From a virus, in the IMG/VR virus record IMGVR_UViG_3300033153_013473, positions 1-37,817 of that record: a DNA stretch of 37,817 nt, one strand, 5' to 3'. Of the stretch, positions 24,194-31,458 are shown in pieces. The number at the start of each line of letters is the position of its first letter. The stretch's first letter is position 1. The notes beneath the pieces were generated by a model that did no database searches, had not been told where the DNA came from, and saw only the letters and a program-made list of their open reading frames with translations. The position numbers and the translations under genes are program-made.

Positions 24194-24244
24194 CAACTTT
24201 TCGGATCCGAAGTCCGATGCTCTTTCCAGTTGAGCTACGGGCGC
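24194..24244 (-). other. attP: 5' half of a tRNA-Arg(TCG) gene, probable attP
   Basis: On the minus strand from 24244 down, the sequence begins GCGCCCGTAGCTCAACTGG. A D-arm follows, then an anticodon arm TCGGA-CTTCGGA-TCCGA with anticodon TCG. It then runs about eight more bases and stops matching. There is no T-arm and no 3' strand to pair with GCGCCCG, so the gene is not complete. It lies 31 bp beyond the stop of the minus-strand integrase, the classic place for an attachment site. The rest of 24070-24275 shows nothing. Confidence 0.65.
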
Positions 24245-24275
24245 AGGATGGCATAAACATGCCAGCATCAACGGA

Positions 24276-25400
24276 TTACGATCGTCGTTCCATTGAGACC
24301 TCCAAGCAGCGAGCACGAATTGTGAACACATGCCCCCGGTTTTCTGCGATCCGCTCTCGGCCGCGAGGCCGCAGGTGCGCGTACCTCTCTGTCGTGGCTT
24401 GTGTGGCATGATGTGCCCAGGCGGCTATGTCCGCCAGCTGCTCCCCCATCATCATCAGCCAGGAACAGAAGGCGTGGCGGAGGCTGTGCAATGTGTAATG
24501 AAGCCCGGCAGCCTGACAGCTCGTTTGCCAGTGGACCCGCACATACTGTAGCTTCGGAGGGCGTTCCGCCCATATCCGCCTTCCGAGTTTGCTAAGTTCA
24601 GGTCCCCACAAGGGACAGCCATCTGAATAGGAAATGAACCACTCGGTCCGACGCTTGGTTTCGGGCACCAGGATCCCATCTTTCTGGAAGCAATCCGGCC
24701 GAAGCGACAAAAATGAACCCCTCCGAAGGCCCGTAAGCACGAGAAACGTCCACATGGCGGCGTCGTATCGGCAAGGGGCCTTTTCGACCAGAGCTACCAT
24801 TTGTTCAGGCGATGGAAAGTGCACCAGGGTGCGGACCTGCGTGGCACGTGGCACCAATGCTACCGGATTCTCGCTGAGATCGCCATGTCGCCTGGCCCAG
24901 GCGAGCCAGGAATGTAGATGCGCGCGATATTTGTTCTGCGTGCGGGCGGAGGCCCCGGCCGCATTGAGATGCTGGAGAAATCGCTCCACGTCGCGGCAGG
25001 CGATTTCCCGAAGTGTTTCGACACCCGCATCCGAGAGGAACCGCTCGATGCCCTGCCGCACGCCTTTGATATGTTCCGGCGTACGATTCTGTCGCTGGAG
25101 CTCCTTTAGGTAACCGCCCAGGCTCTCCATGCAGGTGACGCTGGAGGGCAGGCCGAGTTTGCGGGCCTGGATCTGCGAGCGCACGGTGCGGACGTGCTGC
25201 CGCAGGTCCTCCACGGTCAGGCCGGGGCCCACAATGGCCCAGCGGCGGATGACAGGCCCATCGCGTCCGCGCGGGCGATAGCAGAGGAAATACCGCCCGG
25301 GCTCCCCCAGTGCCGTCCAGAGGCCCCATTCGAGCTTCTTCAGGCGATGGCCTCGGTAGTGCCAGATATTTCGCCTGTTGGTTTTACCTGATTTCGGCAT
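24276..25400 (-). CDS. int: Phage integrase, tyrosine recombinase (full length)
   Basis: A 374-residue integrase from ATG 25400 (an in-frame start at 25484 would overlap the upstream gene far more). An N-terminal region with RRNIWHYRGHRLKKLEWGLW probably binds arm sites. A core-binding helix bundle follows (GGYLKELQRQNRTPEHIKGV). The catalytic domain has Arg in LTGLRRGSF, HSLRHAF, WAHHA and Tyr in TTERYAHL. It would recombine attP with a host tRNA-Arg gene. The probable attP is just downstream of its stop, and the exported protein and repressor genes are upstream on the same strand. Confidence 0.9.
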   Translation of the reverse strand: MPKSGKTNRRNIWHYRGHRLKKLEWGLWTALGEPGRYFLCYRPRGRDGPVIRRWAIVGPGLTVEDLRQHVRTVRSQIQARKLGLPSSVTCMESLGGYLKELQRQNRTPEHIKGVRQGIERFLSDAGVETLREIACRDVERFLQHLNAAGASARTQNKYRAHLHSWLAWARRHGDLSENPVALVPRATQVRTLVHFPSPEQMVALVEKAPCRYDAAMWTFLVLTGLRRGSFLSLRPDCFQKDGILVPETKRRTEWFISYSDGCPLWGPELSKLGRRIWAERPPKLQYVRVHWQTSCQAAGLHYTLHSLRHAFCSWLMMMGEQLADIAAWAHHATQATTERYAHLRPRGRERIAENRGHVFTIRARCLEVSMERRS

Positions 25401-25995
25401 CGCTAAGGTAAAGATGGAGAACCCAACAGCTCCATTTGTCATTCGGTTTCGGCTTCTGGATCCGAAAGCGCTCAATTCGGCCATGAATGTTGAATTCGTC
25501 GCCTTTATCTAATCGCATGGCTGCTGCCTGTTCGCATTGATAATAGCATCGGATTTGCCACCAAGCACCATGGCACCACCCTGCGTGTGCCACGAACGGG
25601 GAGCCTTTCTTTGAAGTGTCGACCACACTGGCAACGTATTTCCCCGCTTCATTTCCATCGGGATCGACCGCAAGTAATCTGGCCGGACCGTAGATGCAAT
25701 TCCCAACTAGCTGCTGCATTCCGGCGAGATTCGGGGGCGGTAGGTCCTTGAGGCTATAGGTTCTGGTATGACGGTTGACACGCTTGTCCACAGTATCGGA
25801 ACTTGGCTTCTGATACCGCTCTAACTCAGCTTTCAGATGCTTTACTGTCTGTTCCAATTTGCTGCTTCTCTCCTCCAATGTGGTCACTCGCGCTGTCAAC
25901 TTATCAAACTCTTCCCTGGTAACCTCCTCGACTGCGGCCCCCACCAAGAACAGCCCCAGCACGCCAATGAAGCTGACCAAGATTCCCTTTCTCAC
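25384..25995 (-). CDS. Exported or membrane-anchored coiled-coil protein in the lysogeny operon
   Basis: A 203-residue protein starting at GTG 25995 behind a strong AAGGGAGG site. Residues 1-21 (MRKGILVSFIGVLGLFLVGA) form a signal peptide or anchor. Residues 24-62 are a coiled coil. From about 80 a globular part has cysteines in GNCIYGPARL, AGWCHGAWW and CYYQC and ends WVLHLYLSDAEIR. It lies between integrase and repressor, so it is probably expressed in the lysogen. Such morons often change the cell surface or block superinfection; that role is inferred. Confidence 0.7.
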   Translation of the reverse strand: MRKGILVSFIGVLGLFLVGAAVEEVTREEFDKLTARVTTLEERSSKLEQTVKHLKAELERYQKPSSDTVDKRVNRHTRTYSLKDLPPPNLAGMQQLVGNCIYGPARLLAVDPDGNEAGKYVASVVDTSKKGSPFVAHAGWCHGAWWQIRCYYQCEQAAAMRLDKGDEFNIHGRIERFRIQKPKPNDKWSCWVLHLYLSDAEIR

Positions 25996-26025
25996 GATGC
26001 GCCTCCCTTCTGCATCCCCAAAAAC

Positions 26026-26754
26026 TTACTCGAACCAGACACCTATGACGACGTAGGCCTGCCGGATGTCTTTTTCTTTGAGAAGGACGGGCGGCTGCGG
26101 GTCCACGGGATTGATTGATTCGAGCACGATCACGCGGTCGCGCCGGAACCAGCGCTTGACGAAGGTGCGGCCGTCCGTGGTTTCGAGCGCCACGATCCGG
26201 CCATTCTCAATGGTTCTGTCCGTCAGGTCTATGAACACATGCTGGCCGTGGAAGGCCAGCGGTGCCAGGCTGTCGCCATGCACCTCAACGCAGCCGATGG
26301 GCTTCTGATGGCGAAGCCATTTGCGTTCGTGCTCGAATTCGACCAGGGTGCCCCCGCTGTCATCGGCGGCGGCGCGGCCGACAACGGGGAAGATCATGAG
26401 GGCCTGCGGCTGCCGGCCGATGTCGTATTCCGGCTCGAATTCCGCAACGGCCGGGTTGCGCGGCTCGCCGGTGAGGAGCCAGTGGCCATCGCAACCGGTT
26501 TCAGCGACGACCCTTGCGAGCACCTCGGCGCCAGGAGCGAGCTCCCCACGGAGATACCCGGCGGCACTTTGCGGACTTACTCTCATGATTTCGGCAATTT
26601 TTGCGAATTTTTTTTCTGCTGGCAAGATTTGTTGCAACCTTGCCGCCAGGGCCGTTTTGGGTGATAGGTCCTTTCTGCTCGCGGGCCTTCCAGAATCAGA
26701 ATCCTGTCGTAAGCCTCTTGACTTGTCTCCAGATATTGATTTAACATTTCTCAC
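26026..26754 (-). CDS. CI/LexA-like prophage repressor with S24 peptidase domain
   Basis: A 242-residue repressor from GTG 26754 (GGAGG nine bases upstream). Residues about 33-75 form a helix-turn-helix (FAKIAEIMRVSPQSAAGYLR). Residues 118-240 form an S24 autoprotease with Ser162 (VHGDSLAP) and Lys200 (GRTFVKRW). The likely self-cleavage region is VVGRAAADDSGG. SOS-triggered, RecA-stimulated cleavage would relieve repression and start the lytic cycle, as in the family. It is transcribed leftwards, divergent from the early genes. Confidence 0.9.
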   Translation of the reverse strand: MRNVKSISGDKSRGLRQDSDSGRPASRKDLSPKTALAARLQQILPAEKKFAKIAEIMRVSPQSAAGYLRGELAPGAEVLARVVAETGCDGHWLLTGEPRNPAVAEFEPEYDIGRQPQALMIFPVVGRAAADDSGGTLVEFEHERKWLRHQKPIGCVEVHGDSLAPLAFHGQHVFIDLTDRTIENGRIVALETTDGRTFVKRWFRRDRVIVLESINPVDPQPPVLLKEKDIRQAYVVIGVWFE

Positions 26755-26794
26755 AGTTCAAGACCTCCGCGTGCGATCCAGGGGAAGGGAGGTA

Positions 26795-26859
26795 AGGCAA
26801 GTGGGGAGGCCAAGCCTTAGACACCTCAGAGCACAGGTGGCTTCCGCGGCCACTTGCCT
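26795..26859. repeat. 10-bp inverted repeat in the immunity region
   Basis: AGGCAAGTGG (26795-26804) and CCACTTGCCT (26850-26859) are perfect inverted copies 45 bp apart, in the leader between the repressor gene and its candidate promoter. They could be operator half-sites or an RNA stem in the leader of the repressor mRNA. Confidence 0.45.
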
Positions 26860-26916
26860 GGAGCCGATCGCCGCTCGCACGCCGGCGTTCGGCTCTTCCT
26901 TTTTTGCACGGCATAT

Positions 26917-26945
26917 TTCATATGTGATGAATCCGGCGTTGTCAA
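26917..26945 (-). promoter_or_regulatory. Candidate promoter for the repressor
   Basis: On the minus strand TTGACA (26945-26940), 17 bp, then TATGAA (26922-26917), pointing at the repressor gene about 160 nt away. TTCAT-N5-ATGAA overlaps the -10 region and may be an operator. The 332-bp gap 26755-27086 is the immunity/control region; I see no gene and no convincing rightward promoter in it. Confidence 0.55.
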
Positions 26946-27086
26946 GGGCGAAATTGCAGGAAGGTGCCCCATCCGGTGGTGAATCGAAGGAGCACGGGCC
27001 CGAAAAGCAGTTTGCGGCGGGCCGGCAGAGCTCTGCGGATTCCCTGGGCGGGCGGATGGGGCTGTTATTTGAGGGAGGGCGAGCTG

Positions 27087-27368
27087 ATGGCGCATGTCTT
27101 GAAGAGCAGGAAGATTGTAAGACGCAGGCGCAGGCGGGGAGAGCTTTTTACCATGCAGGCGGCAATCCGGAATCACTGTTTGGAGTGCATGGGATGGGAG
27201 AACGGGAGCAAGGAGGTGGCGGAATGTTCGGACAGGCAATGTCACCTCTGGCCATATCGTTTCGGAGTAGCACGCCGAAAACAACAAAAAGCAACGTTTA
27301 TCGTGCAGGAGGAGCTGCAAGCTGCTCAGGAGCAGCCTGGCCATCGCTCAGCACACAATAGGGAGTAG
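27087..27368 (+). CDS. Small zinc-finger protein, early region
   Basis: A 93-residue protein from ATG 27087 with GGGAGGG upstream (a longer frame begins at 26964). After a run of arginines (KIVRRRRRRGELF) it has the conserved phage motif AIRNHCLECMGWENGSKEVA followed by ECSDRQCHLWPYRFG, a four-Cys zinc site seen in many small phage proteins of unknown function. It is the first gene rightward of the repressor and so may be a regulator of early genes. Confidence 0.7.
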   Translation: MAHVLKSRKIVRRRRRRGELFTMQAAIRNHCLECMGWENGSKEVAECSDRQCHLWPYRFGVARRKQQKATFIVQEELQAAQEQPGHRSAHNRE

Positions 27369-27378
27369 AAAGGGGTAA

Positions 27379-27597
27379 ATGGTCATTATGTCCAGGAACG
27401 AGGTCGATTTGGGCGAGGAGGATGTCAGCGTGAGCTGCGGCCTCTGCGGTGTCAGGCTGGCATCCGTGAAGGACTGGGATCAGCACGCGCGCAGCGCGGA
27501 GCACCTGGCCAACCTGGCCGAGCCGGCCAGGGTTATGGCGGCACTTGAACGGAGCCAGGGCGAAATTTGGGCGGCGCTGGAGGCTTCGAGGAACTGA
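27379..27597 (+). CDS. C2H2 (U1/matrin-type) zinc-finger protein
   Basis: A 72-residue protein with Cys-X2-Cys-X12-His-X5-His in CGLCGVRLASVKDWDQHARS and AEHL, the spacing of U1/matrin-type zinc fingers, which bind RNA or DNA. Such fingers are rare outside eukaryotes and some phages. ATG 27379 or 27388 are both possible starts. Confidence 0.65.
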   Translation: MVIMSRNEVDLGEEDVSVSCGLCGVRLASVKDWDQHARSAEHLANLAEPARVMAALERSQGEIWAALEASRN

Positions 27598-27598
27598 G

Positions 27599-28033
27599 AT
27601 GAGAAGCAGCATTATCACAAACCGGCAGGAGCTGGCGCGGCTGTTGGACTGCACGATGCGGAACTTGCCGAAGCCGGAGGATTCCCGTCCAGAGCAGGAA
27701 AAGGGATTGAGAGCGGGCGAAAACCATCGAGACACGATGAAAGTGGAATCGCAAGCCGGGCCGGGGCTTTCTCTGCCGGCTCCCCGTGGCGGGGTCGCCT
27801 ACAGCCAGGAGGAGGTGGCGGAGCTGTGCGCCGTCAGGGTCTCCACGGTGCGGGACTGGGTATCGCGCGGGCTGCGATGTGATGGGGATGTGGTCCGCCT
27901 GCAAACGCTGCGAGCACCGCGGGGGCAGGTGACGCCGGAGGCCCTCCGTGCGTTCCTGGAGCGGGTGAACGGGATAAGGGTTCACATCTACTACTCTGCG
28001 AAGCACGAGGCGAAGCAGAAGGAAAGGGGATGA
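27599..28033 (+). CDS. MerR/excisionase-like DNA-binding protein
   Basis: A 144-residue protein starting at ATG 27599. A winged-helix motif lies in the centre: YSQEEVAELCAVRVSTVRDW then VSRGL, as in helix-turn-helix domain 17/excisionase proteins. An upstream stretch (TNRQELARLLDCTMRNLPKP) looks like a decayed second helix-turn-helix. The last 15 codons (HIYYSAKHEAKQKERG) are encoded by a copy of the dispersed CTACTCTGCGAAG repeat. It may be the directionality factor for excision; that is inference. Confidence 0.6.
   Translation: MRSSIITNRQELARLLDCTMRNLPKPEDSRPEQEKGLRAGENHRDTMKVESQAGPGLSLPAPRGGVAYSQEEVAELCAVRVSTVRDWVSRGLRCDGDVVRLQTLRAPRGQVTPEALRAFLERVNGIRVHIYYSAKHEAKQKERG
27989..28015 (+). 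repeat. Dispersed repeat copy inside a gene end
   Basis: TACTACTCTGCGAAGCACGA (from 27989) followed by GGCGAAG matches the repeat words near 11840, 11909 and 29251. Here it forms the 3' end of the excisionase-like gene and reads through in frame. Confidence 0.7.
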
Positions 28034-28034
28034 G

Positions 28035-28709
28035 ATGCGTGCGAAAACGGTTATTGATCGGAAACGGGGCTGCGGCTGGCGGAAACCCGGGGGACTGTAT
28101 CTCATGGCGCCCGGGCTGATGCAGGATTGCGGGAAGCTGCCATTGGCGTTGAGCGTGTGCCCCGTATGCGGAGCGGGCATCAAGCCGGCGCGGGGTTGGA
28201 CCTGGGTCGACGGCACGCGCCTGTTCCGGGACGTCATCTGCCCGCATTCGGCGGCCTGCTTGACATGCCCCATCGAGGCAGGCCTGGGCCGGTGCGGACT
28301 GATCTGGATCGGAGAGAAGTTCTACCCGACGCCGGAGCAATGGCTGACGGAATGTGCCCGGCAGGGTGTGAGCCGGAGGATCAGCGCCGTGCCAAGAGGC
28401 TTTAAGGTGGGAAAGACCTGGGTGCTCGTGGCGCATCGGAAGGTCAGCAACTGCTGTCCTGCATGTCATGGATTGGACAGATGGGCGTGCCCGAAATGCG
28501 ATTCAACCGGCCTGGGGCCGGCCATCTTCCACGCGTTCCGGCCAACCGAGATTCAATACGTGCTCAAAGGCGATGAGGATGAGGAGCAGCTCGAGGGCAT
28601 GATTAAGCGCGGGATCACCCCGGTGCAGGTAGAGCGCGAGGCGGAGAATGGGGAACTCTTCAGGGAGAACCGGAGCGCTTTCAACTGCTCAATGGAGGCA
28701 GTGGGATGA
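28035..28709 (+). CDS. Multi-zinc-ribbon protein, conserved in phages, unknown role
   Basis: A 224-residue protein. The N-terminal RKRGCGWRKPGGLYLMAPG is a recurrent opening. It contains at least three Cys pairs or ribbons: CPVCGAGIKPARGW, CPHSAACLTCPIEAGLGRCG, and CCPACHGLDRWACPKCDSTG, the last shaped like a rubredoxin/DnaJ-type zinc site. The C-terminus is acidic. It is one of several metal-binding early proteins; binding of nucleic acid or a host factor is likely but unproven. Confidence 0.65.
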   Translation: MRAKTVIDRKRGCGWRKPGGLYLMAPGLMQDCGKLPLALSVCPVCGAGIKPARGWTWVDGTRLFRDVICPHSAACLTCPIEAGLGRCGLIWIGEKFYPTPEQWLTECARQGVSRRISAVPRGFKVGKTWVLVAHRKVSNCCPACHGLDRWACPKCDSTGLGPAIFHAFRPTEIQYVLKGDEDEEQLEGMIKRGITPVQVEREAENGELFRENRSAFNCSMEAVG

Positions 28710-28879
28710 AAACGATCGTTCGACTGGGCCTGGTGGCGATGGCGGCGGGGCTGATCATGTTCGCATTCGACATGTCGCTGGTGAAAAGCCTGGCGGCAGT
28801 GGTGGGAATGTGGTGCATGGCGGCGGCCGAGGTTCATGCCGCATTGGAGAGCGAGAGGGAAAGGGGGCGAGATAACTGA
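28706..28879 (+). CDS. Small two-TM membrane protein
   Basis: A 57-residue protein with ATGA overlaps at both ends. Hydrophobic helices lie at about residues 6-24 and 28-45, followed by a charged tail (ESERERGRDN). Unknown function. Confidence 0.6.
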   Translation: MKTIVRLGLVAMAAGLIMFAFDMSLVKSLAAVVGMWCMAAAEVHAALESERERGRDN

Positions 28880-29127
28880 TGCATACGGCCTTAAGCGTGC
28901 TGATCATCCTGGCGGTAGGCTTTCTGGCCTGGCTGCTCTTGAAAGCGATGGAGTCGGAGTTCCGGTGTCCGCATTGCCGGGGGCGATACATCGAGCCGCT
29001 TATATGGTACTGCAAACAATGCGGGACCTTCCTCGACCGCGAGAACAGGGAGATTCAGGGGACCTTTGAATACCGAGGCGAGGCGGACGGCAAACTCGAT
29101 GAGAACTCGGAGCCAGAGAACGACTGA
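28879..29127 (+). CDS. Membrane-anchored zinc-ribbon protein
   Basis: An 82-residue protein with an N-terminal TM helix (residues 4-22) and a zinc ribbon CPHCRGRYIEPLIWYCKQCG, then an acidic tail. The fold resembles short membrane-tethered zinc ribbons. The start overlaps the previous stop. Confidence 0.65.
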   Translation: MHTALSVLIILAVGFLAWLLLKAMESEFRCPHCRGRYIEPLIWYCKQCGTFLDRENREIQGTFEYRGEADGKLDENSEPEND

Positions 29128-29132
29128 GCTGC

Positions 29133-29243
29133 GGATGGCCCGCTGCGGGCGCGGCCCCTCGACACGCGCTCGATGTGCTGTTTCCCGTCACCCAAGTCTC
29201 GGTTCAGGGGTGTTCGGTGTGCGCCGAACTCAGCGGGCCATCC
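29133..29243 (+). ncRNA. Structured RNA element A (13-bp closing stem)
   Basis: GGATGGCCCGCTG (29133-29145) and CAGCGGGCCATCC (29231-29243) pair perfectly. Inside are GTTCGG...CCGAAC (29212-29229) and other short stems. ATTTTTC follows the 3' arm, so it may also terminate transcription. Element B, 82 bp downstream, shares the GATG-CCCGCTGCGGGC start and has a compensated base pair in the closing stem. There is no coding signal in 29128-29434. Confidence 0.6.
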
Positions 29244-29250
29244 ATTTTTC

Positions 29251-29290
29251 TTACTACTCTGCGAAGCGGCGCTTCGCTGCGAAGCACGAG
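29251..29290. repeat. Dispersed hairpin repeat copy
   Basis: TTACTACTCTGCGAAGCGGC leads into a perfect hairpin GCGAAGC-GGC-GCTTCGC (29261-29277) and then TGCGAAGCACGAG. It is the best-formed copy and lies between RNA elements A and B. Confidence 0.7.
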
Positions 29291-29324
29291 ACAAAGGACA
29301 CGAAGGAGCAGAGCATATTTGATG

Positions 29325-29401
29325 ATGCCCCGCTGCGGGCCGCAGATCCCCCGGGCTGTTCGATGGCAGTCGCCAGCCTTACCCACTGACCAGCGGGGCA
29401 T
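29325..29401 (+). ncRNA. Structured RNA element B (11-bp closing stem)
   Basis: ATGCCCCGCTG (29325-29335) and CAGCGGGGCAT (29391-29401) pair perfectly. GGCTG...CAGCC can form an inner stem. Compared with element A the third closing pair has changed from G-C to C-G on both arms, a compensatory change. No T-run follows; a CACGGAGGCACAGAGG repeat and the next gene begin just after. Confidence 0.55.
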
Positions 29402-29434
29402 GTAATCACCACGGAGGCACAGAGGAAGAGGAGG

Positions 29435-29827
29435 ATGAGCCGAATGAGTGAAACAGATATCAGGCAGGAAAACGCAGCGGAAGCGATTATCGCCTTTCAG
29501 GAGGCAACGCTCAGGATTCACAAAGCGTTCGGGGCGCCCGGTGATTACGGCTATGGGACGCCCAAAGGGGATGCCCTCCAGGGCCTGTATGCCGCGCTCA
29601 ACGCGGCTTCCGGTGTGGGTAAGAAGGCCCGAGCTGGGGAGCTGAAGATGTGCATGAGCACATGCCGACAGGCGTTGGCCGATCTGCGCGATGCGGCCGC
29701 AGACGCGCGTTATGTCCTCGACTGCGAGCTGAAGGGCGTGGAAATCTTCGATGAGGATCGGACGCGGGCTGATATAGTGCAAAAGTTAGACCGTGCGCTC
29801 AACCTGTTTCCAAAATGTTGCCGATGA
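29435..29827 (+). CDS. Hypothetical helical protein
   Basis: A 130-residue, mostly helical and acidic protein (AAEAIIAFQEATLRIHKAFG, LADLRDAAADARYVLDCELK). AGGAGG lies just ahead of ATG 29435, partly supplied by a CACAGAGG-type repeat. Not recognised. Confidence 0.6.
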   Translation: MSRMSETDIRQENAAEAIIAFQEATLRIHKAFGAPGDYGYGTPKGDALQGLYAALNAASGVGKKARAGELKMCMSTCRQALADLRDAAADARYVLDCELKGVEIFDEDRTRADIVQKLDRALNLFPKCCR

Positions 29828-29840
29828 CAGGAGGATACGT

Positions 29841-30287
29841 ATGGGCAGCGGGACAGCATTGCCGGAACGTATCAGGGTCTTCCGCGAGCACAGTCTGGCG
29901 GGGCCGGACTGGGAAGAAGTTCGGGTGCCGATTAAAGGGGCGCGCATGGGAGCCCGCTTCATCGCGCTACGGGAGCACGGCGTCTTTTACCTCTCCCCGG
30001 AACTTTCCCGGCTGGCAGAGCTTAACGCTGCACATGCTATAGCATGTGATATAGCAATCAATAGACGAAACAGACAGCTGGCAATGTGCGCTGCCGAGCA
30101 GAAAGCGGATGCATCCTGGAGCCTGGTAGAGGAGAAAGGCGGGCGGAAACTACATGCCCGACGGCTGGCCCGCCAGCTCGGGTTGGATGCGCCTGCGCGA
30201 TTGCCGGTGCTGCGCGTCATGCCCGGGCTCGTCATCGTGGATTACGGGAATGCTCGCACTGAGGGGAAGGAGAAAGAAAATGTCTAA
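29841..30287 (+). CDS. Hypothetical protein
   Basis: A 148-residue protein from ATG 29841 with AGGAGG 8 nt upstream. The N-terminal half is beta-rich (VRVPIKGARMGARFIALREH, GVFYLSP), the rest helical and basic. An 18-bp perfect palindrome, CACATGCTATAGCATGTG (30031-30048), lies inside the gene. No family recognised. Confidence 0.6.
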   Translation: MGSGTALPERIRVFREHSLAGPDWEEVRVPIKGARMGARFIALREHGVFYLSPELSRLAELNAAHAIACDIAINRRNRQLAMCAAEQKADASWSLVEEKGGRKLHARRLARQLGLDAPARLPVLRVMPGLVIVDYGNARTEGKEKENV

Positions 30288-30813
30288 GGGACCATATACC
30301 GTGGAGGAGCCCTTCCCTGGTGTGTGGGATATCAGCCGAGGCAATGAGTTCGTTCTCACAATCCACAACTTCAGCAAGTCGAAAGCAAAGCAGGTGTGTG
30401 AACTCCTCAACGAGGCTGACTATCGTGCCAGGGAAGAGGAACGGGCGGCAATTGGGCAAGAATGGAAGGAACCGGGCAACGAGGAAACAGCGGCGGCCAT
30501 GCAGGAGCGAAAACTGAAAATTAGCTGCGCACCAGGTTGCGAAGCGTGGAAGATTATGGTTTCAGGGCCGGACCTGGTCTACAACGCCCGTTCTCCTGGC
30601 AATCTAAGACGGCCGCTGCACGAAATAGCGAGCGATCCGCTCTGGACAGGGCGGTATGGCTACGTAGACAAAGTGGTGGGCCGCGTCGTTTGGCTAACCA
30701 CTCCGAGGGCCTGGAGCCACACACGGAGCGGCCACACCGCGGTGACGGAGCCTGTTCCCATGATCGGGGACTATACGCCAATTCTGCCCCATTATGTCGA
30801 GATGAGGAAATGA
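30280..30813 (+). CDS. Hypothetical early protein
   Basis: A 177-residue protein from ATG 30280, with AAGGAG upstream. The N-terminal WDISRGNEFVLTIHNFSKSK resembles small phage proteins that compare or bind nucleotides, but no motif is diagnostic. CAPGCEAW could bind metal. The start overlaps the previous gene and the stop overlaps the next. Confidence 0.6.
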   Translation: MSKGPYTVEEPFPGVWDISRGNEFVLTIHNFSKSKAKQVCELLNEADYRAREEERAAIGQEWKEPGNEETAAAMQERKLKISCAPGCEAWKIMVSGPDLVYNARSPGNLRRPLHEIASDPLWTGRYGYVDKVVGRVVWLTTPRAWSHTRSGHTAVTEPVPMIGDYTPILPHYVEMRK

Positions 30814-30998
30814 ACGAGCCGAAAGCTAAGCTACCGAGGCGCGTGCTTTTTTCGGGGACGGTGCCGATTGATGCGGATTCTCTCAAGCGGCGGAAGCCGA
30901 CGGTCAATCTGGACGAAAGCACCATCCTCTCGCTGCTGGAGGACATGCCGAGAAGGCGCTTACAGATTCGGAGCCAAAATGAACCGGATAAGGATTGA
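30810..30998 (+). CDS. Small hypothetical protein
   Basis: A 62-residue basic protein joined to its neighbour by ATGA (30810). It has RRVLFSGTVPIDADSLKRRK and ends in a charged tail. Not recognised. Confidence 0.55.
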   Translation: MNEPKAKLPRRVLFSGTVPIDADSLKRRKPTVNLDESTILSLLEDMPRRRLQIRSQNEPDKD

Positions 30999-31000
30999 AC

Positions 31001-31255
31001 ATGATAAAAGAAACGGAAGCTGAGCGCAGCTACAAGTACTTTAGCGTGCGGGAGCGAGTGGACGCGGCGGGAATGAAGTGGTATCGAATCCTTAACAAGC
31101 GGTCATGGCTCACCCTCGGCACGATCGAGTGGTACGAACCGTGGCGGCAGTTCTGCTTTTTTCCACAGCGATTCTCGGAGACGGTGTGGAGCGCTGACTG
31201 CCTGTCCGACCTCCAGGATGCAATAAGGTGGGCCGAGGGGCGGAGACGGAAATGA
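31001..31255 (+). CDS. Small aromatic-rich hypothetical protein
   Basis: An 84-residue protein, ATG 31001 (TTG 30995 is in frame). It has many Trp/Tyr/Phe (KYFSVRERVDAAGMKWYRIL, WYEPWRQFCFFPQRFSETVW) and ends in ALRWAEGRRRK-like basic residues. Similar phage proteins are small binding domains of unknown target. Confidence 0.6.
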   Translation: MIKETEAERSYKYFSVRERVDAAGMKWYRILNKRSWLTLGTIEWYEPWRQFCFFPQRFSETVWSADCLSDLQDAIRWAEGRRRK

Positions 31256-31458
31256 CGTTGCACGTTGACCTCAGGAGCTTCTGGGCTGGCGTCCGGGCGA
31301 TGCACTGGCCGCACCCGCACGTCAATTATGCGCTGAGGCTGCTGAGGGGCAAGTCCCGGGGCTGGTGGCTGTGCCTGTGGACACCGGTCTGGCACGAGGG
31401 TCGCGGGCTTTACATCTGCATAGGCTTGGGATTGATCGGGTTGTGGCGTGCATACTGA
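31252..31458 (+). CDS. Small membrane-associated protein
   Basis: A 68-residue protein with ATGA overlap. It is Trp-rich with a possible TM helix near the C-terminus (LYICIGLGLIGLWRAY). Unknown role. Confidence 0.5.
   Translation: MTLHVDLRSFWAGVRAMHWPHPHVNYALRLLRGKSRGWWLCLWTPVWHEGRGLYICIGLGLIGLWRAY

Noticed and set aside
24194-24244. A complete tRNA-Arg gene
   Set aside because: D-arm and anticodon arm are present but there is no T-arm and no 3' acceptor strand, so only a 5' half can be called.
26321-27361. 346-residue plus-strand frame over the repressor
   Set aside because: It is antisense to the S24 repressor and then out of frame with the zinc-finger gene at 27087.
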